Part shown: piece after piece, positions 1 through 27,500 of the stretch | How the letters are laid out: each line of letters opens with the position of its first letter | Numbering within the stretch: the stretch's first letter is position 1 | The notes under the pieces: generated by a model | What the model was told of the DNA's origin: nothing | Database searches by the model: none | What the model saw: the letters and a program-made list of their open reading frames with translations, nothing else | Translations under genes and position numbers: made by a program | Assembly (NCBI GenBank): GCA_965153355.1 | Contig: OZ231127.1 | Location: 5,456,001 to 5,520,000 of the forward strand | Direction of reading: 5' to 3' | Source: Flaccisagitta enflata | Taxonomy: Eukaryota > Chaetognatha > Sagittoidea > Aphragmophora | Length of the DNA stretch: 64,000 nucleotides

Positions 1-231
1 TATAAACTCTATGTAAAAAATTAAACTTTCAATTATCTATGCATGCGATCTAACAACTTGCTTTCTTGGTCTTTTTGTCTTTTGGTTTAAATTTTTTTTA
101 CATCACTGCCCATGCTTAAGGACCCTAATTGTTTTTGCAAAATCGCTTTGAGTAGTTGATTTCCATATTGCTTGATTTTGTAATGGCAGTGAATTTGCTT
201 TTTTAATGCTATTTTCAACCAAAACAATATG

Positions 232-425
232 CAGCTTGTTTGGCCTCTTGCGATTATGCCACAGTGCTATGCCACAGTGCTATGCCACTAGTTTGGCCTC
301 CTGCTTATTACGCCGAAAGTTTACTATCTTTAAACCATAGTGCTATGCCACTAGTTTGGCTGCTTGCTTATTGCGCCAAAAATTTGCTATCTTTGAACCA
401 CAGTGCTATGTCACTGGTTTGGCCT
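232..425 (+). repeat. Three-copy tandem repeat of about 62 bp
   Basis: CACTAGTTTGGCC/TGCCTGCTTATT recurs near 287, 349 and 412, linked by ACCATAGTGCTATG. The 95-residue frame over it (240-527) shows no family feature and is not called as a gene. Confidence 0.75.
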
Positions 426-819
426 TCCTTTACCCGCCGTCTGGATTTGAGATACTGTCTGGAAGACTTTTTAGGGCAAAGGATGTTTTCGAGTAAAATC
501 TTCCGTGATTCAATATGGTTCACCTAATTTCCTGAATAATTTCGATTCATTTTAACAGTGAGGTTAAAAAAAGTGGGACAGCAATGAAAATCAATTTGTA
601 TCCACCTCAAAGCCCACACACACTGAGACTCAGGTACCGACAAACAGGCATGTAACAGAAAAATACACAGATACATAAACAGACACTCGCACCGGCGCAA
701 ATTTTTGACAATTTCCTTTTCTGTAATAGCTTTAAGGTCAATTACCTGCCTTCAGGCTCGACTTGTTTGACCTTCTAATCATTTTCATCATTTCCTTTCA
801 TCTTCTTCTTACTCATACA

Positions 820-821
<2 letters not shown>

Positions 822-890
<69 letters not shown>

Positions 891-905
891 TTTCTCTCTC
901 TCTTT
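822..905 (+). repeat. (CT)n microsatellite
   Basis: About 75 nt of uninterrupted CT after TTTCTCTC. I see no exon beside it. Confidence 0.9.
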
Positions 906-1079
906 TTTATCCTCTATGTTTCTATGTTTTTTTTTGTTTTCCTCCTTCCTAATCCATTCTCACAGACAGAGAAATTTTTGTTCTAGATTTCCGCTGGGCT
1001 TTTTAATTTTTGGCTCGTCACGGTCAGGATTGGATTTACCGTGTAAACATCATTTCTTTTTAGAATTACGCGAGGGTTA

Positions 1080-1516
1080 GGATGGTGAAAAGGTGGATAC
1101 AGAGGTTAGAGGGTGATTGAAAGGATGGGAATTGTTACAGTAGACATGTATTTGGGGGTAACCACGCAAAATGATAATTTGCATTATTTTTTTCAATCTC
1201 TTTTTGCATCTGCTTTTGCATTAGTTAGTTGTTAATCAACCTTGCATTCTTTTGTGGGTCACAGCTTTAACTCTCAACTCTCAGATATAAGAATTCAGGC
1301 AATTTGGGGAAAGGTTTGAAATATTGTAATGCTTATTTGCCCTTTAAATAGATGGAGTAGAAAGGATGGAAGATAGAAGCGAGTAAATCACAAGTAGATA
1401 GTTTCTTTCCGATCCAGTCGATAATCACGTCGGAATTTTAAAGCAATTAACGCATTCCTTTAATTTATGCAAATCACTTTTCCATCGCATCTTTAACTGA
1501 GTGGGCGAAAAAAAAA
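1080..1516. other. AT-rich sequence, nothing recognised
   Basis: No splice-bounded open frame, repeat or inverted end was found on either strand. It lies downstream of the last thrombospondin exon seen and may be its intron. Confidence 0.5.
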
Positions 1517-1723
1517 CCATGACCGGATACTTGGCTACCAAGTTCATGTGCAGGTGGGCAGGGACAGCGACGAAATAGGTTAATCATTCATTTGGGTAGG
1601 GGCAGTGGTGTAAAAATTTTAACACCTAAATTACAAAGTATTATGGATTGACGGACCAACCAACCGGCCAACAGACGGACTGAAAGACAAAGCGGGTTAT
1701 ATAGTCGCGTGCATGACACTAAA
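1517..1723 (+). mobile_element. Palindrome-ended short element, worn copy
   Basis: It starts GACCGGATACTTGGCTACC, then GCAGGTGGGCAGG, with a core of GACGGACCAACCAACCGG. It ends GTCGCGTGCATGACACTAAA, a damaged version of the terminal palindrome. Confidence 0.6.
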
Positions 1724-2036
1724 CAAGCCCGACCGGGCAACGATGCGTCCGGACTGAGTCTCTACGTGTATTGACTAAATATGTGACATATGTGGAGATA
1801 AAGATTGACAGACAGATAAAGCGACAGAATAGTGAATGAGGCTCTCAAAACACGTTTGTTGATCATTACAGGATCTCAAAACACGTTTGTTGATCAGTAC
1901 AAGATCTCACCGTGGCTTAAATCAGCCGAGAAACGCGGTTTTCGCACAGGCGTTACGGACGGACGGACGGACGGATCGACGGACGGACGGACATACCCTC
2001 TTATAGAGATGCGTTCCTGACGGACGCATCTAAAAA
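1724..2036 (+). mobile_element. Palindrome-ended short element, AGATGCG subtype
   Basis: It has a (GACG)n core at about 1953-1992 and the end AGATGCGTTCCTGACGG, then ACGCATCTAAAAA, a hairpin with a different stem from the AGTCGCG subtype. A 33-bp direct duplication (CTCAAAACACGTTTGTTGAT) lies at 1842-1907. Confidence 0.55.
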
Positions 2037-2148
2037 GAGGACAAATACTTTCTTGAATTCTGTCATGAGATGGTAAGGAGGAATTGAATAATAAAACTCG
2101 CCGGTGATTAAACGGACCAACTTATTCCCTCAGTTTGGTACGGAATAA

Positions 2149-2337
2149 AACAAGGCCGGATACACGGCTACCCCAGTCGCGTGCGGGTGGGCAGGAGCAG
2201 TAATCGAGATCACCAGATCATTTGGGCAGAAGCAGTGAGGCCAGAAACCGCAAAAACCCAAAAAAAAGTAAAGTGTGACGGACGGACCGACAGACCGACA
2301 AAGCGGGGTGTAGAGTCATGTAGCACGCGACTAAAAA
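2149..2337 (+). mobile_element. Palindrome-ended short element, near-complete
   Basis: It starts CAAGGCCGGATACACGGCTA, then CAGTCGCGTGCGGGTGGGCA. The core is GACGGACCGACAGACCGAC. It ends AGTCATGTAGCACGCGACT then AAAAA. Confidence 0.75.
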
Positions 2338-2349
2338 GATTCCCCCGAC

Positions 2350-3160
2350 CGCACGTGCACACGTCTTAGCCTCAAGTTTTAAGCACATTTAAACCTTACT
2401 CGCTCATCTGTAAACAATCTGTTTACAATCACGGAAGTCAAGATAAAAGGCCAAAAAAGCCTTTTTTTATCCCTAGTAAAGTCTTTCTCGATCCCATCGT
2501 CAGGTTTCATGGAAAACAAAACACAAATAATCGTTTTTATAATTGGACATTAACCTATTTTCTGCAGTTAACCATTTGAGTTTTAACCAGAGCGGCTTCG
2601 ACGATTTCAAAGGAGGCACCCAACGCATTTTTGTTTTGCCCATTTAGAAAGAGAAAAAAAAGATTCATATCAGGTTTTTGTTTTTATTTTTTTGTTTTTT
2701 GTTTTTTGTTTTGCCTTGCCCTTGTTTAGTCCTGTTGGCGTTTTGCTCGTGCGGGCTGCGTGGGTGAATGGCATACTGGGCGTGTTTCTAGGAACGATTA
2801 CAGTCGCGATCAATCCTGTCAAACACATTCACAGCATGAACACATATCCATCAATTTCACCGACCCTTTAGGGAGTGAGCGGAGTGAGTGAGCATAGAAA
2901 GAGGAGTGAGAGGTGCGAGCGAATGAACGTAGCCAGCGACAGAGTGGTCGGTTGTGACCGCGTTTGTGCGTGTGTATAAATGATTTTGAGTCTGACATGA
3001 AATCGCTGTGCAAAAGGATGTCTACAGACTTTAAGAAACAAATGTTGCAAGAAAGACAAAAGATGAAAGCGATATTTTTGAAGCGGCATCATAATTCAAA
3101 AGAGGCAGAGGAGGCGTGCAATCATGCTTGAGACGCGTCATAAATGACTCATTCTTGTAC
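2350..3160. other. Unassigned; GC-richer tract at 2735-3050
   Basis: AGTGAGCGGAGTGAGTGAGC and GCGATCAATCCTGTCAA recur in related form at 23160-23220, so this is probably part of an interspersed repeat. The short reverse frames show no EGF continuation. Confidence 0.4.
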
Positions 3161-3164
3161 TTAC

Positions 3165-18964
<15,800 letters not shown>

Positions 18965-18986
18965 CTGTGTAAGTTGGGGGGGAGGG

Positions 18987-18989
<3 letters not shown>

Positions 18990-19064
<75 letters not shown>

Positions 19065-19065
19065 A

Positions 19066-19139
<74 letters not shown>
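18990..19139 (+). repeat. (GT)n then (GA)n microsatellite
   Basis: About 75 nt of GT and 75 nt of GA, on the upstream (acceptor) side of the exon 18644-18964, separated from it by a C-rich stretch on the coding strand. Confidence 0.92.
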
Positions 19140-19141
<2 letters not shown>

Positions 19142-19938
19142 ATTAAAGGTAAGTAGATTATATTGATTTTTTTTTCATTTAAGTGTTGCCAAAGAGTTTT
19201 TCTTTTGTCAATCAGAAATTGAACTCGTTTTCGTATCCCGAATCTCAACGGCTCTCAAAAATTGGCTCTTTTTATTTGCTCTGATTTTCTCTTTTGCAGA
19301 TCAAGCTAAGCCTTTTTTTTCTTGTATTGACTTTGAAGTATATCGCAAACTGACTGCAGCGGGTCAACACTTCCCTCCACCGAATGTACGGTTGAATCCT
19401 GCAATGGCCAATAACTGATGTTTCGGTTTATGGCACATTTCCATTTTTGCTGACATAAGAAATATCAAGAAATAATATGAAGATACAGTGGAGCACCGCT
19501 AAAGCTAACCTGGTGATAAGGCATGCCCACCTATAAGGCAACTTGCTGTAAAATGTAATTTTACCCGACAATTTATGTAAATCATTTGTTTAAGTTTCTT
19601 TACATGTTCTGATAATTTGCATCATATGATTTTGAATTTGAAGCGACTAGTTTATATGTGCTGTGTCCCTCCCAAAGAAAAAAACTCCCTACTTCAAAAC
19701 CAGATGTACACACGGTTTTGAATTTTGGAAGATAAGAGTGAATCTAAATGTTATCGCACTTTTTTTCCAATGTTATTTCATTAGTATAACGATAAAAACT
19801 CTTCTCTCGAGTAAGAAGTGAGGAGTGTCCCTGGCCTGGCCCAGAGTCTCCTTTAATCCTTTACATAAGAATGACATTGAAGAAGCAAAATGTAGAATTC
19901 TTTTGATAAATGCGGAGGAGATCAAAGCAAGAATTTCT
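19140..19938. other. Unassigned, upstream side of the first thrombospondin exon seen
   Basis: AT-rich. No signal-peptide or lectin-like exon was recognised on the reverse strand. Confidence 0.4.
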
Positions 19939-20816
19939 TTTTTTAGTCGCGTGCACGCGACTCTACAACCCCCTTTGTCTGTCCGTCCGTTGGTCCGTCG
20001 GTCTGTTGGTCCGTCGGTCCATCGGTCAAACGTTACTTTCTTTATTACTTTTAGTTTTTCTTAGTCATTTCAGGTCATTTTTAGTCATTCGTAGTCATTC
20101 GTAGTCATTTTAAGTCATTATAAGTTACTTTACATTATATTAAGTCACTTTGGTCAATTTGGTCAATTTATTCATACTATCTAGGCGGAAAAAATCTTTC
20201 GGCATGTTTACAGTCATATCTCAGGTTAGAATCAACTTACCAACAAAAAATTGGTGAGATAATTAAAGCTTTTCAAATTTGCAAGAGATTGACGCAAACC
20301 GTCCTGCCCAGCCACAATTTAGCCCCCGCCCTCCCTCATACTGCCCCTGCCCACTTGCAACACTGCCCCTGCCCACTCGCCAGTGACCACTGATTGGTCG
20401 TGTATCTGGCCTTGTTCTATGATTTGATGAGTTTTGTGGAAGCTATAAGTCTAAATGTAGCAAAAGATGAGATAAAAATAAGTTGTGAAAAAGATCCAGA
20501 AGACCTTCACTTCAGAGTACCTCAAGAAGCTCTACAAATCGCTTTCCTGATGGTACTGATTCAATGAAAAGGAGTTCTCACTAATTATTGATGGATTTGT
20601 AACTGATTTGTATTCACTTTTACATCAATGAATACCTTTCTGTTACAGACCGAAAGATTTTTTTCCGCCTAGATAGTATAAGTCATTTATCATCATTTCA
20701 TTTTCTTTTTTTTAAGTCATTTTAAGTTATCTAAAGTCTTTTACTCTTTTTAAGTCAATTTGAGTCATCCTAAGTTATTCATGCCCCGCACGCGACTTAT
20801 AGGCGTTGGCCTTGTT
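19939..20816 (-). mobile_element. Palindrome-ended element carrying a nested MITE
   Basis: It begins TTTTTAGTCGCGTGCACGCG (a perfect terminal palindrome), then GTCCGTCCGTTGGTCCGTC. It contains AAGTCATTTTA repeats and the MITE at 20177-20676, and ends GCACGCGACTTATAGGCG, TTGGCCTTGTTTT. A second inner end (GTATCTGGCCTTGTTC) lies near 20400, so this may be two elements. Confidence 0.65.
20177..20676. mobile_element. TA-flanked MITE, CTATCT family, copy 1
   Basis: Ends CTATCTAGGCGGAAAAAATC and its near complement GATTTTTTTCCGCCTAGATAG are flanked by TA. It shares the internal motif AATTAAAGCTTTTCAAATTT with two other copies. It lies inside a palindrome-ended element. Confidence 0.82.
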
Positions 20817-21100
20817 TTTTACAAATGTCCTAAAAACTTTGTGTAAATTGGTGTAAAAAAATATAACGAAGTTTTATCTTTCTAATGGGTACTTTTTTCC
20901 ACCTTTTTATACATCAATTAAATGAGAATATGAATGTCTCAACAAAAATGTAAAAAAACAAACAACAAAAACAAAAATAGAAAAAGAAGGGAGGAGAGGG
21001 GGAAAGGGAAGGGACAGATTCATGCGCGTTTTGTAATAAGTGAGATGTATTTTCATTTTGTCATTGAATCCATCCATCCGTCTCTCCTTTTTTCTTACCG

Positions 21101-21172
21101 TTTTTAGTCGCGGACACGCGACTCTACACCTTGCTGTGTCGGTCGGTAGGTCGGTAGGTCGGTTACACAGTG
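21101..21172 (-). mobile_element. Truncated palindrome-ended element
   Basis: Only the hairpin end TTTTTAGTCGCGGACACGCG and the first GTCGGTCGGTAGGTCGG core units remain. Confidence 0.6.
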
Positions 21173-21559
21173 CGAGATTAGAGGAAAAAATTTTAAAATG
21201 AGTAAAATGTGTTGTAGAACATCACCTTACCTCTCTTTCAATTTTTCCAAAACGTCACAAAACGTCACCTCCGTTTGGGAAATATAAACCCAAGATGTTG
21301 TAGCTTACACTGAGCACTACAACACCTAAGCCGGGCAACCTCCCCAAATTCCTCGTTCTTTAGTGAAAGGGTTTGATTTTCACTCATAGTGAAATGACGA
21401 TGACCAGGTACAGGCCCACTATGATTTGCTGCATTTTCATAAGAAATCTCTTCCTAATGCTTCGTTTCAATCTTCCCCTACTGAATTCTGCCTGTGTTAC
21501 TTTTTTCTTACTTTTTCTTTCTTTTTCTTGCATTTTGATTTTTTTATCGTAACAGACTG

Positions 21560-21864
<305 letters not shown>

Positions 21865-21881
21865 CGCTAGACAACCTCGCA

Positions 21882-22648
21882 TTTTTAGTTGCGGACATGC
21901 AACTCTATAAGAGGCTTTGTTCGTCCGTCGGTCTGTCGGTCCGTCGGTCTATCCGTCCGTCGGTCTGTCTGTCCGTAATACTATCTTCACAAATCTTTCC
22001 GCACATTTTAACGTATATCTCTGGTTGTATTTGACCAAACCTAAAAAAATTGGTGACGAAATTAAAGCTCTTCAAATTTGCAAGCGATCTACGCAAACTG
22101 CATCTTTCTAACTCAACGCGTTCAAAAGTTATTCAACTTTGAATGAAATATTTCAATTTCGTTCTTTCCAATCCACGCAATCTTCAAACAATATCACTTC
22201 ATTCTTTTTTTAATTACTTCTAAACCAGTTTAGCTAGACTGATGCCGTTTGCGTAGACTGCTTGCAAATTCGAAGGGCTTCGTTTATGTCACCTATTTTC
22301 TTATGATTCGTTGAGTCTCTTTTGAGCAGTAAGTCTAAACGTAGCAAAAGGAGGGATCAAATAAATGGCGAGAATGGTCTGGAATGCCTTTACTCCAGAG
22401 TATGTAAAGAGGCTTTGAGAATTGCTTCCCCAACAAATGGCGGCCATGATACAGTTGAGGGATGCACACCTTAAGCATTGATTGATTTGCGATCAACAGG
22501 TAACCTTTAACTTGTCAACAAATAAACTTTTTCTCAAGGTGGAAAGATTTTTTTTGTGAAGATAGTAATCGAGTCGAAAAATAGGAAAATGTGCATCTCC
22601 GCCCCTGCCCACCCGTCCGCAACTGGTGGCCGTGTATCCGGCCTTGTT
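21882..22648 (-). mobile_element. Palindrome-ended element carrying a nested MITE
   Basis: It begins TTTTTAGTTGCGGACATGCA, then a GTCCGTCGGTCTGTCGG core. The MITE 21981-22565 is inside. It ends CCGCAACTGGTGGCCGTG, TATCCGGCCTTGTT. Confidence 0.7.
21981..22565. mobile_element. TA-flanked MITE, CTATCT family, copy 2
   Basis: Left end CTATCTTCACAAATCTTTCC, right end GGAAAGATTTTTTTTGTGAA then GATAG, TA on both sides. The internal motif AAATTAAAGCTCTTCAAATT and CGCAAACTGCAT is shared with copies 1 and 3. It too is nested in a palindrome-ended element, at a different site. Confidence 0.82.
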
Positions 22649-22722
22649 AAGGTGGACATATCACTTGCCAGACTGATGGAGAGACTGACAGACAGACAAG
22701 GTGATATAAGCAGGGGCAGGGG

Positions 22723-22726
<4 letters not shown>

Positions 22727-22816
<90 letters not shown>

Positions 22817-23000
22817 ACTCTTACTTCTTTTCCCTCTTTTTTTTTCTTTTATTTCTTTTATTTCTTCTTTTTTTTCTTTTTTCTTCATTTTTTCCATTTT
22901 TTTTTCTCATTTTTTCCAATTTTCAACGTTTTTTTTTCTTCTTTTTTTCTTTTCTTCTTTTTCTTTTCTTCGTTTTTTTTCTCCTTCCTCTTCTTCTTCT
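22727..23000 (+). repeat. (GA)n followed by T/C-rich low-complexity DNA
   Basis: About 88 nt GA, then 180 nt of TTTTCTTC-type sequence. Confidence 0.88.
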
Positions 23001-23039
23001 TATCAATACCGTTACCGTCACGGCCAAGCAGCCCATTAT

Positions 23040-23300
23040 CGTTTTAGGCCGACCCTGCCCTTTTTCCGCAACCGGAACGAACTTCCGGTTTCACGCTCGG
23101 GCCAGATTGGGGGCCACAAAACGGGGGAAATATCAGCCCCTGCCCATGACCCACACCATGGGTTGCCCGCGAGCGAGTGAGCGAAGTGATTGAGCAATCC
23201 TGTCAACAGAGCCGAATGAGCGAGCGAGGCGCGGCAGAGCGCAATGCGAGGCCAAAGTGGCGAGCCACGTGGCTCATTAAAATTTGTCACGGAATTCACG
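23040..23300. other. GC-rich interspersed fragment
   Basis: Contains GCGAGCGAGTGAGCGAAGTG and CAATCCTGTCAACAGAGC, related to 2735-3050. No open frame of interest. Confidence 0.4.
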
Positions 23301-23552
23301 GCCGCCTCGTGTTAATCTGATTCTCGTGAATTACGCAATTGACTTTAGTCATTACGTCTATGTCAAAGTGTATATGTTTATATCTTAATGTGACATTGAA
23401 AATCTTCAGTTGCGTGGATGCGACTATACGCTGGTCAACTTGTCTCTGGGAGCATCTGTCAGTTGTCTTTAAGAGGCATTTTCCGTCCGTCCGTTGGTCC
23501 ATCCTCCATTGGTACGTCCGTCCGTTGGTCCGTCCGGTTGTCAGCATGAGTC

Positions 23553-23707
23553 AACAAGGCCGGATACACGGCAATCCAGTCGAAGATGGTTGGGCAGGAG
23601 CAGTACCGCAAAAACCACTCGGAATTCAGAAATGTGATGAACGGGCGGACCGACGGATGGACCTACCTACACGGCAAGGTGTAGAGTCGCGTGTCCGTGA
23701 CTAAAAA
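23553..23707 (+). mobile_element. Palindrome-ended short element
   Basis: It starts AACAAGGCCGGATACACGGC, has a GGGCGGACCGACGGATGGAC core, and ends GAGTCGCGTGTCCGTGACTA then AAAA. A reversed worn copy adjoins it at about 23405-23540. Confidence 0.72.
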
Positions 23708-23711
23708 GTGA

Positions 23712-23890
23712 AACAATGCCTGATACACGGCCAATACCAGCCGCGGATGGGTGGGCGGAGCGGATATGCGCGGAAATCGCACTTTCTCAGCTCAATGACC
23801 TCTACGGACCGAGCAACCGACCCACCGACCCACCGACCAACCGACCAACCGACAAAACCTCTTATAGAGTCGCTAGTCTGCAACTAAAAA
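23712..23890 (+). mobile_element. Palindrome-ended short element, adjacent copy
   Basis: It starts AACAATGCCTGATACACGGC, has a CGACCCACCGACCCACCGAC core, and ends GAGTCGCTAGTCTGCAACTA then AAAA. Confidence 0.68.
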
Positions 23891-24058
23891 TGAGTGTTTA
23901 TGGTGTTAGTGTGTGGTTGAGGTGGGGGGCAAGGGGAGTTGATGGGGGTTGGTTGCCCCTGCCCACCCGTCCGCATCAATATTGCGTCACTTGTTTCTGT
24001 CAGTCTCCAGATTATTACTGAAATTCATCAAGTAGGGTTTTTATGCCAATAAAGAAAA

Positions 24059-24262
24059 ACAAGGCCAACACCTCTAAGTTGCGTGCGGTCATCAAGAGTA
24101 AAAGACACAAAGTGAAATGACTTAAAATGACTTTAAACGATGTAAAACAGCAAAAAAAAAGCTAGGTTTGACAAACCTACCAACAGACGGACCAACCAAC
24201 GGACGGATAGACAGACAGAAAGACAGAGTGGGTCATAGTGTCGCACTTACACAACTAAAAAT
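24059..24262 (+). mobile_element. Palindrome-ended short element, 'AACAAGGCCAACACC' subtype
   Basis: It starts AACAAGGCCAACACCTCTAA, contains AAATGACTT repeats and an ACGGACCAACCAACGGACGG core, and ends TCGCACTTACACAACTAAAA. Confidence 0.6.
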
Positions 24263-24583
24263 TGTTAAAGGTTGATGAAAGCTTTTTGCATATTGTCACA
24301 GATATAAAATGAAATTAAGAATCCGCCTCTGGGAGAGAGAAATCAACAATTTCAGTGAAAAACTAAAAAAACCTATTAAGTTTTGCATATTTGCTACTAT
24401 ATACAATAGAGATGCGATTGTGAGAGCTTTTTAGGTTTCTTCAAAATGTAAACCGATACGCTATATGATATTCAAACATTTGAATGAATCAAAATATGAA
24501 CGTTGGAGGTGGGAGGGACGTTGACCGGTTATCAAGGGAAAAACCTTGCCTTAAGGCTTAAAAAGCTAGGAAACTTTGGCTAA
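24263..24583. other. Unassigned AT-rich flank of the 122-bp satellite
   Basis: Nothing recognised. It ends at the first satellite unit. Confidence 0.5.
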
Positions 24584-27500
24584 GGGGGTTGGGTGGTTGT
24601 AGGGGTGCCCGAGGTGGTGATAAAGGGGGTATTTGGGGTGATTTTGTATTTTTAGGTTAAACTTTCCTCTGGTATATCCAAATCTCGCTATGTGATGGTG
24701 ATTTTGGGGGTTGGGTGGTTGTAGGGGTGCCCGAGGTGGTGATAAAGGGGGTATTTGGGGTGATTTTGTATTTTTAGGTTAAACTTTCCTCTGGTATATC
24801 CAAATCTCGCTATGTGATGGTGATTTTGGGGGTTGGGTGGTTGTAGGGGTGCCCGAGGTGGTGATAAAGGGGGTATTTGGGGTGATTTTGTATTTTTAGG
24901 TTAAACTTTCCTCTGGTATATCCAAATCTCGCTATGTGATGGTGATTTTGGGGGTTGGGTGGTTGTAGGGGTGCCCGAGGCTGGTGATAAAGGGGGTATT
25001 TGGGGTGATTTTGTATTTTTAGGTTAAACTTTCCTCTGGTATATCCAAATCTCGCTATGTGATGGTGATTTTGGGGGTTGGGTGGTTGTAGGGGTGCCCG
25101 AGGTGGTGATAAAGGTATTTGGGGTATTTTGTATTTTTAGGTTAAACTTTCCTCTGGTATATCCAAATCTCGCTATGTGAGGTGATTTTAAAGTAGGGTC
25201 GTTGTAGGTGCCCGAGGTGGTGATAAAGGGGGTATTGGGGGATTTTGCAATTTTTAGGTTAAACTTTCCTCTGCACATCCAAACCATGTGATGGTGATTT
25301 TGGGGTTGGGTATGGTTAGGTGCCTGAGGTGGTGATAAGGGGTATTTGGGTATTTGTATTTTTAGGGGTTAAACTTTCCCTCTGGTATATCCAAATCGCT
25401 ATGTGATGGTGATTTTGGGGTTGTGGTTGTAGGGGTGCCCGAGGTGGTGATAAAGGGGGTATTTGGGGTGATTTTGTATTTTTTAGGTTAAACTTTCCTC
25501 TGGTATATCCAAATCTCGCATGTGATGGTGATTTTGGGGTTGGGTGGTTGTAGGGGTGCCCGAGGTGGTGATAAAGGGGTATTTGGGGTGATTTTGTATT
25601 TTTAGGTTAAACTTTCCTCTGGTATATCAAATCTCGCAATGTGATGGTGATTGGGGGTTGTGGCGTAGGGGTGCCCGAGGTGGTGTAAAGGGGTATTTGG
25701 GGTGATTTTGTATTTTTTAGGTTAAACTTTCCTCTGGTATATCCAAATCTCGCTATGTGATGGTGATTTTGGGGGTTGGGTCGTTGTAGGGGTGCCCGAG
25801 GTGGTGATAAAGGGGTATTTGGGGTTTTTGTATTTAGGTTAAATTTCTCTGGTATATCCAAATCTCTTTATGTGATGGTGATTTGGGTGGTTGTAGGGGT
25901 GCCTGAGGTGGTGATAAAGTGGGGTATTTGGGTGATTTTGTATTTTAGGTTAAACTTCTCTGGTATATCCAAATCTCACATGGATGGTGATTTTGGGGTT
26001 GGTGGTTGTAGGGTACCGAGGTGGTGATAAAGGGGTATTTGGGGTGATTTTGTATTTTTAGTTAAACTTTTCTCTGGTATATCCAAATCTCGCTATGTGA
26101 TGGTGATTTAGTTGGGTGGTTGTAGGGTGCTCCAGGTGGTGATAAGGGGGTATTTGGGGTGATTTTGTATTTTTAGGTTAAACTTTCCTCTCATATCCAA
26201 ATCTCGCTATGTGATGGTGATTTTGGGGGTTGGGTGGTTGTAGGGGTGCCTGAGGAGTGATAAAGGGTATTTGGGGTGATTTTGTATTTTTAGGTTAAAC
26301 TTTCTCTGGTATATCCAAATCTCGCTATGTGATGGTGATTTTGGGGGTTGGGTGGTTGTAGGGGTGCCCGAGGTGGTGATAAAGGGGGTATTTGGGGTGA
26401 TTTTGTATTTTTAGGTTAAACTTTCCTCTGGTATATCCAAATCTCCTATGTGATGGTGATTTTGGGGGTTGGGTGGTTGTAGGGTGTCTTAGGAGGTGGT
26501 GATAAGGGGTATTGTAATTTGATTTTAGGTTAAACTTTCCTCTGGTATATCCAATCTCAACTCACATGTGATGGTGATTTTGAAGGGTGGTTGTGGGGAA
26601 AACGAGGTGATAAAGGGGGTATTTGGGGTGATTTTGTATTTTTAGGTTAAACTTTCCTCTGGTATATCCAAATCTCGCTATGTGATGGTGATTTGGGGGT
26701 TGGTGTTTGTAGGGGTGCCTGAGGTGGTGATAAAGGGGTATTTGGGGTGATTTTGTATTTTAGGTTAAACTTCCCTCTGGTATATCCAAATCTCGCTGTG
26801 ATGGTGATTTTGGGGTTGGGTGGTTGTAGGGGTGCCTGAGGTGGTGATAAAGGGGGTATTTGGGGTGATTTTGTATTTTTAGGTTAAACTTTCCTCTGGT
26901 ATATCCAAATCTCGCTATGTGATGGTGATTTGGGGTTGGGTCGTTGTAGCCCAGGTGGTGATAAAGGGGTATTTAGGGGATTTTGTATTTTTAGGTTAAA
27001 ACCTTTCTTCATATCCAAATCTCGCATGTGATGGTGATTTTGGGGTTGGGTGGTTGTAGGGTGCCCGAGGTGGTGATAAGGGGTATTTGGGGTGATTTTT
27101 GTATTTTAGGTTAAACTTTCTCTGGTATATCCAAATCTCGGCTATGTGATGGTGATTTTGGGGTTGGGTGGTTGTAGGGGTGCCCGAGGTGGTGATTATT
27201 TGGGGTGATTTTGTATTTTTGGTTAAACTTTCTCTGTATATCCAAATCTCGCCATGTGATGGTGATTTTGGGGGTTGGGTCGTTGTAGGGGTGCCCGAGG
27301 TGGTGATAAAGGGGGTATTTGGGGTGATTTTGTATTTTTTAGGTTAAACTTTCCTCTGGTATATCCAAATCTCGCTATGTGATGGTGATTTAGGGGTTGG
27401 GTGGTTGTAGGGGTGCCCGAGATGGTGATAAAGGGGTATTTGGGGTGATTTTGTATTTTTAGGTTAAACTTTCCTCTGGTATATCCAAATTCTATGTGAT